This document shows, piece by piece, positions 14,633 to 19,219 of a DNA stretch of 19,219 bases. Source of the DNA: Actinomycetes bacterium (GTDB lineage Bacteria; Actinomycetota; Acidimicrobiia; Acidimicrobiales; Microtrichaceae); NCBI GenBank assembly GCA_023437745.1, contig JAEZFI010000234.1:1-19219 (forward strand), in the 5' to 3' direction. Below the pieces are notes generated by a model. That model was given only the letters and a program-made list of their open reading frames with translations. It was not told the origin of the DNA and did not search any database. Numbering within the stretch: the stretch's first letter is position 1; each line of letters begins with the position of its first letter. The position numbers were made by a program, and so were the translations under genes.

Positions 14633-15934
14633 CTACGGGATGAAGGGGATCGACACCGGCGCCGTGGCGGTGGTCGTGGTGCCGTCGCCGAGCTGACCGA
14701 AGTCGTTGCGGCCCCAGCACGCCAGCTTGTTGTCGGCGATGGCGCACGAGTGGCCGAAGCCGAGGCCGACGGAGGTCACCTTCGAGAGGCCGGCCACGAG
14801 GTTCGGCGTGCTCTTGTCGGCGGTGTTCCCGATGCCGAGCTGACCGGTGGCGTTCCCGCCCCAGCACCACAGCTGCTGGTCGGCGAGCACGGCGCAGGTG
14901 TGGTCGTCGCCGGCGGCGATCTTCGTGATGCCGCCGAGCCCGGCGACGTCGACGGCGGTGGAGCTGTTCGTCGTGGTGGCGTTGCCGAGCTGCCCGCCGG
15001 TGTTGGCGCCCCAGCACTTGGCGGTGCCGTTCACGATGAGGGCGCACGTGTGGTTCCCGCCGGCGGCCAGCCCGATGACGTGGGCGACGCCGCTGACGGC
15101 GACCGGCGTGGTCCGGTCGGTCGTCGTGCCGTCACCGAGCTGGCCGGACCCGTTCTCGCCCCAGCACGCGACCGTGTGGTCCATGAGCAGGGCGCACGAG
15201 TGCGCTTGGCCGGCCTCGACCTCGCGGACGTCGCCGAGGCCGGTGACGTCGACGGGAGTGGAGCTGGCCGTGGTGGTGCCGTTGCCGAGCTGGCCGGAGG
15301 CGTTCTGCCCCCAGCACTGGACCTTGGCCGGCACGGCGGCGCAGGTGTGCACGGTGCCGGCGTCGACGTCACCGAACGTCGTGCCCGAGATGGGCACGGT
15401 GATCGGCGTGGGACGGTTGGTGGTGGTGCCGTCGCCCAGCTGGCCGAACCCGTTGTAGCCCCAGCACTGCAGGGTCGCCGGGGTGAGCGGGTGTGCGACC
15501 ACGAACGAGCGTCGGCAGCTGAACTCGGCGCCGAGGGTGACGGCACCCGAGGTGGCCTGCAACCCGATCCCCTTCACCTCGACGGCGCGCGTGCGGTTCG
15601 TGGTGGTGCCGTCGCCGAGCTGGCCCGACGCGTTGAAGCCCCAGCACCGGACGGTGCCGGCGTGGGACACGGCGCAGGTGTGGCCGTTGCCGGCGGCGAC
15701 CTCGGAGGGGGTGCGCGCCTTGATGATCGTCAGGAGGATCTGGGCGGTCTGCTCGAGGGTGATGGTGCGCACCCAGCGACCGTTGCGGCACTGCAGGGTG
15801 TGGGTGGCGTCGCGGCCCCAGTCGCCCTCGGGGCCGCAGCGTGCTCCGACCCGACCGACCTGGCAGCCGACCAGGACGGTGGCGGCGAGTGCGACAGCAA
15901 CGACGGACACAGCGAGTGATGATCGTGAGCGCAT
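14633..15934 (-). CDS. RCC1-repeat lipoprotein, seven-bladed propeller with paired cysteines
   Basis: A 433-residue exported protein. The N-terminus is a lipoprotein signal: basic MRSRSS, a hydrophobic core, and lipobox LVGC with Cys24. A short region with Cys33 and Cys49 follows. Then come seven RCC1-type repeats of about 50 residues, each with a variant of CWG.N..GQLG.GTTT (WGFN, WGYN, WGQN, WGEN, WGAN, WGGN, WGRN), enough for a closed seven-bladed beta-propeller. Each blade also carries a second Cys in H(T/S)CA or FSC, 8-18 residues before the CWG Cys, consistent with one disulfide per blade outside the cell. RCC1-like secreted proteins of bacteria are thought to bind proteins or surfaces; no enzymatic role is visible. 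ATG 15934 has a weak -10 (GACACT) 6 nt upstream. Confidence 0.92.
   Translation of the reverse strand: MRSRSSLAVSVVAVALAATVLVGCQVGRVGARCGPEGDWGRDATHTLQCRNGRWVRTITLEQTAQILLTIIKARTPSEVAAGNGHTCAVSHAGTVRCWGFNASGQLGDGTTTNRTRAVEVKGIGLQATSGAVTLGAEFSCRRSFVVAHPLTPATLQCWGYNGFGQLGDGTTTNRPTPITVPISGTTFGDVDAGTVHTCAAVPAKVQCWGQNASGQLGNGTTTASSTPVDVTGLGDVREVEAGQAHSCALLMDHTVACWGENGSGQLGDGTTTDRTTPVAVSGVAHVIGLAAGGNHTCALIVNGTAKCWGANTGGQLGNATTTNSSTAVDVAGLGGITKIAAGDDHTCAVLADQQLWCWGGNATGQLGIGNTADKSTPNLVAGLSKVTSVGLGFGHSCAIADNKLACWGRNDFGQLGDGTTTTATAPVSIPFIP
14679..15622. repeat. Degenerate DNA repeats encoding the RCC1 blades
   Basis: The plus-strand unit GTGCCGTCGCCGAGCTG and close variants recur roughly every 150-180 bp (for example near 14679, 15128, 15275, 15425 and 15606). 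They encode the GQLGDGTTT turn of each blade on the minus strand. The nucleotide similarity suggests amplification of one blade by duplication. Confidence 0.75.
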
Positions 15935-15940
15935 CGTTCG

Positions 15941-15946
15941 AGTGTC
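15941..15946 (-). promoter_or_regulatory. Weak leaderless-type -10 (GACACT) of the RCC1 lipoprotein gene
   Basis: On the minus strand GACACT keeps A2 and T6 of TANNNT and ends 6 nt before ATG 15934. There is no Shine-Dalgarno sequence. The first T is missing, so this is a weak call resting on spacing shared with the other starts. Confidence 0.3.
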
Positions 15947-16022
15947 CCACCGGCCCCCGGGAGCGTGAAGCCCGTACCTCGTGTGGTCTCGTGGTCTTCG
16001 GTCGTCGGCGAGCTGAGTTCGT

Positions 16023-16032
16023 GCGGCGCCGC
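16023..16032 (-). terminator. Short palindrome after the small membrane peptide gene
   Basis: GCGGCGCCGC is a perfect 10-bp palindrome lying 4 nt beyond the TAG stop of the small gene. The only loop it allows is very short, so it is a poor terminator candidate. Nothing else is evident in the about 100-nt gap up to the RCC1 gene start. Confidence 0.2.
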
Positions 16033-16036
16033 AGCG

Positions 16037-16219
16037 CTACATCGGAGGGATGCTGGCGATCGCCGCGATGACGAGCAGCACGAGCCCCGCGATGGCTCCG
16101 ATGGCCTGCTTGAGGAGCTCGCTGAACTGCTCGTACCCCTCCGGGCCGCAGGCCGTGGTGGCGCTGACGATCATGACGAGCATCCCCACGAAGCTGGCGC
16201 GGGCCATGGTCGGTCGCAT
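16037..16219 (-). CDS. Small secreted or membrane protein, unknown function
   Basis: A 60-residue protein. It starts with an export-type segment (MRPTMAR, then hydrophobic FVGMLVMIVSATTA) ending at Cys24 in a TTAC context that only partly matches a lipobox. A short polar stretch (GPEGYEQFSELLKQ) follows, and then a second strongly hydrophobic helix (about 40-57, AIGAIAGLVLLVIAAIASI). I do not recognise the family. The two-segment layout resembles small pilin-like (TrbC/VirB2-like) or single-helix membrane peptides, but that is only shape. The start is well supported: GAGGGGGA lies 5 nt before ATG 16219, and a TACGCT -10 lies about 47 nt upstream. The stop is TAG at 16037. Expression elements plus codon bias make it a credible gene. 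Confidence 0.7.
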   Translation of the reverse strand: MRPTMARASFVGMLVMIVSATTACGPEGYEQFSELLKQAIGAIAGLVLLVIAAIASIPPM

Positions 16220-16224
16220 CGGAT

Positions 16225-16232
16225 TCCCCCTC
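16225..16232 (-). promoter_or_regulatory. Shine-Dalgarno site of the small membrane protein
   Basis: GAGGGGGA on the minus strand ends 5 nt before ATG 16219. It selects this start over the in-frame upstream codon at 16237 and the internal ATG at 16207. Confidence 0.6.
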
Positions 16233-16265
16233 GTCACTTGCCCAGGCTGGTGCGTGACGGCTGTC

Positions 16266-16271
16266 AGCGTA
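16266..16271 (-). promoter_or_regulatory. -10 hexamer TACGCT for the small membrane protein, with a leader
   Basis: TACGCT on the minus strand is identical to the amidohydrolase -10. Here no start codon follows at 5-7 nt. Transcription would begin near 16259, giving a leader of about 40 nt that carries the Shine-Dalgarno site. Confidence 0.4.
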
Positions 16272-16294
16272 GGGGGATCGGTGCCGGTTGTCAG

Positions 16295-16310
16295 CGGGTC
16301 GCCTGACCCG
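16295..16310 (-). terminator. Hairpin after msrA
   Basis: CGGGTC (16295-16300) and GACCCG (16305-16310) form a perfect 6-bp stem with loop GCCT, 5 nt beyond the msrA stop and before the small gene's promoter. There is no T run. It plausibly ends the ABM-msrA transcript. Confidence 0.4.
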
Positions 16311-16315
16311 ATGGG

Positions 16316-16966
16316 TCACGCCTCGGCGACGCCGATGGGGCAGGACACACCGGTCCCCCCGATGCCGCAGTAGCCGCCGGGGTTCTTCGCGAGGTACTGC
16401 TGGTGGTAGTCCTCGGCGTAGTAGAAGGGCCCGGCGTCGACGATCTCGGTGGTGATCTCGCCGTAGCCCGCGTCGCGCAGCACCGTCTGGAAGCGGTCGC
16501 GACTGGCCTCGGCGGCCGCCCGCTCCGCGGGGTTCGAGACGTAGATGCCCGACCGGTACTGCGTGCCGACGTCGTTGCCCTGGCGCATCCCCTGGGTCGG
16601 GTCGTGCCCCTCCCAGAACGCCTTGAGCAGCGAGTCGTACGAGATCACGGCCGGGTCGTACACGACGAGGACCACCTCGTTGTGACCCGTCATGCCCGAG
16701 CACACCTCGCGGTAGTTCGGGTTGGGAGTGATGCCGCCGGCGTACCCGACGGCGGTGCTGAACACGCCGGGGAGCTGCCAGAAGATCTTCTCGACGCCCC
16801 AGAAGCACCCCGCGCCGAACACGGCGGTGGCCGTGTGCTCGGGGAAGGGCGGGACGATGCGGTTCCCGTTCACGAAGTGCGTCTCGGGAACGGGCATGGC
16901 CTGCTCCCGCCCGGGGAGCGCGTCCTCGGGCGAGGGAATGGTTGCCTTGTCACGGCCGAACAGCAT
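16316..16966 (-). CDS. msrA: Peptide-methionine (S)-S-oxide reductase MsrA
   Basis: A 216-residue MsrA, which reduces the S-epimer of methionine sulfoxide in proteins and as free amino acid using thioredoxin. The catalytic motif is GCFWGVE, with Cys54. GYAGG (74-78), GMTGHNEVV (91-99), and the substrate and Glu/Tyr region EDYHQQYLAKNPGGYC (185-200) are all present. Cys200 and Cys209 are the likely resolving cysteines. A roughly 45-residue N-terminal extension precedes the core; it is common in long-type MsrA and is not a signal peptide, so the enzyme is cytoplasmic. ATG 16966 is chosen over the upstream start at 16990 because AAAGGAG lies 6 nt before it. It follows the ABM-domain gene by 39 nt, probably as its second operon member. 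Confidence 0.96.
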   Translation of the reverse strand: MLFGRDKATIPSPEDALPGREQAMPVPETHFVNGNRIVPPFPEHTATAVFGAGCFWGVEKIFWQLPGVFSTAVGYAGGITPNPNYREVCSGMTGHNEVVLVVYDPAVISYDSLLKAFWEGHDPTQGMRQGNDVGTQYRSGIYVSNPAERAAAEASRDRFQTVLRDAGYGEITTEIVDAGPFYYAEDYHQQYLAKNPGGYCGIGGTGVSCPIGVAEA

Positions 16967-16972
16967 GCGGAG

Positions 16973-16979
16973 CTCCTTT
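16973..16979 (-). promoter_or_regulatory. Shine-Dalgarno site of msrA
   Basis: AAAGGAG on the minus strand ends 6 nt before ATG 16966. It is among the clearest ribosome binding sites in the window, and it sits at an internal operon gene rather than a first gene. Confidence 0.7.
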
Positions 16980-17005
16980 GGCCAGGGCACGGTTCGAGGA
17001 CCGGC

Positions 17006-17308
17006 TCACATGAACTTGGACTTGGTGGTGACGTCGTAGCGGGAGAGGTCCACGCCGGTGATGCCCAGCTCGCCCGCGGCGCCGAGGAAGGCGGCCATGT
17101 GCTCGGTGGCCATGTGGGCGTTGAGGGCGTCGTCGTCGGCCCACTCCTCGAACACGCGCCAGCGGGACGGGTCGGTCGGGTCGTTCGTGTACTCGTAGGC
17201 GTTGTTGCCGGCCTCGGCGCGGGTGGCCTCGACGAGCGTCGAGGTGAGCTCGACCATCCGGTTGTTGTTGGCAGGGTCGAGGACGATGATTCCCGAGATG
17301 ACGATCAT
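17006..17308 (-). CDS. Antibiotic biosynthesis monooxygenase (ABM/YgiN-type) domain protein
   Basis: A 100-residue single-domain protein of the dimeric ferredoxin-like ABM family. The first strand is MIVISGIIVLDP and the helix is MVELTSTLVEATRAEAG. The family pattern of a second strand, then 'W.V.E.W.D..AL.AH....H', is present as WRVFEEWADDDALNAHMATEHM (about 50-71), followed by a C-terminal strand pair. Members act on quinones or polyphenols, or degrade heme, usually without cofactor. The specific substrate cannot be read here. It starts at ATG 17308 with the TAGCTT hexamer 6 nt upstream and is followed by msrA after 39 nt. This suggests a small oxidative-stress or quinone-detoxification operon. 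Confidence 0.9.
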   Translation of the reverse strand: MIVISGIIVLDPANNNRMVELTSTLVEATRAEAGNNAYEYTNDPTDPSRWRVFEEWADDDALNAHMATEHMAAFLGAAGELGITGVDLSRYDVTTKSKFM

Positions 17309-17314
17309 CGGATC

Positions 17315-17320
17315 AAGCTA
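17315..17320 (-). promoter_or_regulatory. Leaderless-type -10 hexamer TAGCTT of the ABM-msrA operon
   Basis: TAGCTT (TANNNT) on the minus strand ends 6 nt before ATG 17308, without a Shine-Dalgarno sequence. The first gene is thus predicted leaderless while msrA behind it has a strong ribosome binding site. Confidence 0.55.
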
Positions 17321-17364
17321 CCCGGGCCCGTGACGCGGCACACTGGGCGCCGCATCGAGTCCCC

Positions 17365-17370
17365 GAGGAA
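17365..17370 (+). promoter_or_regulatory. Shine-Dalgarno site of the metallopeptidase gene
   Basis: GAGGAA ends 6 nt before ATG 17377. A weak -10-like CACACT (17339-17344) lies further upstream in the 68-nt divergent region shared with the ABM operon. Confidence 0.5.
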
Positions 17371-17376
17371 CCACGC

Positions 17377-19134
17377 ATGAGCAACACACCCCCCGGCCCC
17401 GGTTGGTGGCTGGCGTCCGATGGCAACTGGTACCCGCCCGCGGAAGCTGCGCCGCCCGAACCGCCCACCCCGCCGCCGGCGCCGGGAGCCGACGCGCCGA
17501 CGGTGCCGACGTCTCCGCCGAGCGCGCCGACCACGCCCATGCCCCAGCACCTCGCGCCGACCCAGATGCAGCCGCCGGTGGCCCCGCCGCCCGGGGTGTG
17601 GGGTCAGCCGCCCGCCCAGGCCGGGACACCCGGTCAGCCGCCCCTCCCGGGGACCGCGCAGCCGACCCAGGGCTACCCGCCACCCGGCCCGCCCGCAGCA
17701 CCGGCCAAGTCGAAGCTGCCGTGGATCCTCGGTGCGGTGGCCGTGTTCGTGATCGGGGGCCTCGTGGCGGCGCTGCTCGTCCTCCGTGGCGACGACGACG
17801 ACACGGTGGCCAGCGACGACCTCACCGGCGAGCAGCTCGACGACCAGACGAAGATGACCGTCGATCCCGACGGCCTCGAGCCCGTCGACGATCCGGCCGA
17901 CGTCGAGATCCAGAACGACGACGGCAGCGAGGTCAACTCGCTCATCGCCGACTCGATCGTGGACCTGCAGGAGTACTGGGACGGTGAGATGCCGGCCACG
18001 TTCGACCAGGAGTTCCAGGCGATCTCGGGCGGCTACTGGGCATGGACCTCGGACGTCGAGGTGCCGCCGTGCGCCGAGTCGGTCGACCAGATCATGGCGA
18101 ACGCCTACTACTGCAGCGTCGAGGACAACATCGCGTGGGACGCCGACGGGCTGCTGCCGTCGATGCTCGACGCGTACGGTCCGGTGGCGGTCGGGGCGAT
18201 CATGGCCCACGAGTGGGGACACGCCGTGCAGGCCCGCATCGCCAAGGAGGCCGCGACGGTCACCCTCGAGCAGCAGGCCGACTGCTTCGCCGGGGCGTGG
18301 GTGGCGCACCTCGAGGACGAGCCCAACGACAGCTTCCCGCTGAGCGACGAGACGATCGACGGCGCGCTCGCTGCGATCCTCGAGGTCGCCGACCAGCCCG
18401 GCACCGCCGCAACCGACCCGTCAGCGCACGGCAGCGCGTTCGACAGGGCCAACGCGTTCCAGGACGGCATCGGTGGCGGCACGGCGAAGTGCGCAGAGTA
18501 CGAGGACGAGACGATGGTCCTCGTGGAGCTGCCGTTCACGGACCAGGACGACTACGACCGAGGTGGGAACCTCCCGTACGAGCAGATCATGGAGCTCACG
18601 TTCACCGATCTCGAGGACTATTGGTCGAAGGCCCTCCCGCAGTTCTTCGAAGCGGAGTGGACACCGCTGGCCGGCGGGACGCCGTTCGACCCGTCGAGCG
18701 GGTCGCCCGCCTGCGGTGGTGACGACACGTCGGGGTACGCCCTCTACTACTGCGTGCCCGACGACACGATCGTGTGGGACGACGTGGACACCATGCCGAC
18801 GATCTCGGACCGCCTCGGCGACTTCGCCGTGTCGACGCTGATCGGCACGCAGTACGGGCTGGCCGTGATGACCCGCCTCGGCGTGGAGACCGACGACGCC
18901 CGCACGGCCAACCTCGCCGCTGACTGCCTGGCCGGCGCGTGGGCGTCGAGCGTCTTCAGCGAGGACCGGGCCGAGACGGCGTCGCTGGTGCTGTCGCCCG
19001 GCGACCTCGACGAGGCGGTGAAGGTGCTCCTCGCGTTCGGCGAGGGGAGCGAGACCGACACCGGCACCGGCTTCGACCGGGTGGCCTCGTTCCGCAACGG
19101 CGTCCTCAACGGCCCCACGGCCTGCCTGGAGTAG
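17377..19134 (+). CDS. Membrane-anchored neutral zinc metallopeptidase with a second, inactive peptidase domain
   Basis: A 585-residue protein. It opens with PGWWLASDGNWYPP (8-21), a DUF2510-like tryptophan module common in actinobacterial membrane proteins. A Pro-rich cytoplasmic linker (22-110) and one membrane helix (about 114-136) follow, so the rest is probably outside. Domain 1 (about 188-375) carries HEWGH (278-282) and LEQQADCFAGAW (297-308). These fit the YpfJ-type neutral zinc metallopeptidase pattern HExGH plus Glu in 'E.QADC', with ligands His278, His282, Glu298 and catalytic Glu279. Domain 2 (about 403-585) repeats the same layout (DLEDYW, YYCV.D, AADCLAGAW, FDR..SFRNG), but the motif is TQYGL (491-495) and the third ligand is Asn512, so it cannot bind zinc or cut peptides. 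Paired cysteines in both domains suggest disulfides. The substrate is unknown. Confidence 0.92.
   Translation: MSNTPPGPGWWLASDGNWYPPAEAAPPEPPTPPPAPGADAPTVPTSPPSAPTTPMPQHLAPTQMQPPVAPPPGVWGQPPAQAGTPGQPPLPGTAQPTQGYPPPGPPAAPAKSKLPWILGAVAVFVIGGLVAALLVLRGDDDDTVASDDLTGEQLDDQTKMTVDPDGLEPVDDPADVEIQNDDGSEVNSLIADSIVDLQEYWDGEMPATFDQEFQAISGGYWAWTSDVEVPPCAESVDQIMANAYYCSVEDNIAWDADGLLPSMLDAYGPVAVGAIMAHEWGHAVQARIAKEAATVTLEQQADCFAGAWVAHLEDEPNDSFPLSDETIDGALAAILEVADQPGTAATDPSAHGSAFDRANAFQDGIGGGTAKCAEYEDETMVLVELPFTDQDDYDRGGNLPYEQIMELTFTDLEDYWSKALPQFFEAEWTPLAGGTPFDPSSGSPACGGDDTSGYALYYCVPDDTIVWDDVDTMPTISDRLGDFAVSTLIGTQYGLAVMTRLGVETDDARTANLAADCLAGAWASSVFSEDRAETASLVLSPGDLDEAVKVLLAFGEGSETDTGTGFDRVASFRNGVLNGPTACLE
18847..18861 (+). 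other. Degenerate active site of the second peptidase domain
   Basis: These codons give TQYGL at the position where the first domain has HEWGH (18208-18222). His, Glu and His are replaced by Thr, Gln and Leu, while the flanking helix residues (AV, R) are kept. The equivalent of the third zinc ligand is Asn512. Confidence 0.8.
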
Positions 19135-19164
19135 CCGACCTCCGGGACCCTCCGAGCCCCTGCC

Positions 19165-19214
19165 GTTCTGTGTCGTGGGACGCGCCAAACCCGGCGCGGG
19201 GCACGCCCCAGAAC
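19165..19214 (+). terminator. Hairpin downstream of the metallopeptidase gene
   Basis: Outer arms GTTCTG (19165-19170) and CAGAAC (19209-19214) enclose CGTG/CACG (19174-19177 with 19202-19205). The inner stem is CGCGCC/GGCGCG (19181-19186 with 19193-19198) around the loop AAACCC. Mismatched steps and a 3-by-3 internal loop separate these blocks. It begins 30 nt after the stop, with no T run. The terminal arms match those of the hairpin at 9710. Confidence 0.6.
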
Positions 19215-19219
19215 CGGGG

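Noticed and set aside
16037..16219. Small peptide as a TrbC/VirB2 pilin
   Set aside because: Only the two-hydrophobic-segment layout fits. No conjugation or type IV secretion genes are nearby, so no function is assigned.
15369..16808. 479-codon minus-strand frame across the MsrA, small peptide and RCC1 genes
   Set aside because: It is a shifted frame of three genes with better evidence. Its Arg-rich, RRR-type sequence mirrors their codons in another phase.
1..19219. Defence island, mobile element, CRISPR or biosynthetic cluster
   Set aside because: I looked for evenly spaced repeats, transposase, recombinase, nuclease or helicase genes and multi-enzyme clusters. None was seen; the short repeats present encode RCC1 blades or a Gly/Ser tail.

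Overview
The window is very GC-rich (about 70%) with strong third-position G/C bias. It looks like chromosomal core DNA of a high-GC actinobacterium, most likely class Acidimicrobiia. That placement is an inference from three things: the UPF0182 membrane protein, the N-terminal 'GWWLASDGNWYPP' module of the last gene, and several starts with a TANNNT -10 hexamer only 5-6 nt upstream, as in leaderless genes of actinobacteria. I see no tRNA, rRNA, CRISPR array, insertion sequence or integrase.

Layout, left to right. (1) Plus strand, 1-7.3 kb: the C-terminal part of an acidic protein ending in a phage MuF/SPP1-gp7-like module, a UPF0182 membrane protein, a DedA-family membrane protein, and hppA, a membrane H+-pumping pyrophosphatase with the K+-independent signature. 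(2) 7.4-8.2 kb, plus: a crotonase-family enzyme lacking one catalytic glutamate. (3) 8.2-11.7 kb, minus: a cytochrome P450, a class I glutamine amidotransferase 13 nt behind it, a long hairpin, then a GGDEF-EAL protein. (4) 11.8-14.6 kb, plus: a second GGDEF-EAL protein and an amidohydrolase. (5) 14.6-17.3 kb, minus: a seven-repeat RCC1-type lipoprotein, a 60-residue secreted or membrane peptide, msrA, and an antibiotic-biosynthesis-monooxygenase (ABM) domain protein; the last two form a small operon. (6) 17.4-19.1 kb, plus: a membrane-anchored zinc metallopeptidase built from one intact and one dead copy of the same domain.

Most genes are housekeeping or envelope functions: energy conservation by PPi hydrolysis, DedA lipid or flippase-like transport, methionine sulfoxide repair, c-di-GMP signalling and surface proteins. 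The two GGDEF-EAL genes bracket the divergent P450/amidotransferase promoter region. Both have complete EAL phosphodiesterase motifs, while their GGDEF domains lack a metal-binding Asp, so both may lower c-di-GMP.

Two expression patterns run through the window. The first is leaderless-type starts (TANNNT then 5-6 nt then ATG/GTG) in front of first genes, against Shine-Dalgarno-led starts for hppA, msrA, the small peptide and a few others. The second is large downstream hairpins without a U tract whose outer arm begins GTTCTG. No obvious new multi-gene system is present. The most unusual items are the MuF-like tail on a cellular protein, the protease/pseudoprotease fusion, the disulfide-rich RCC1 lipoprotein and the hairpin family.
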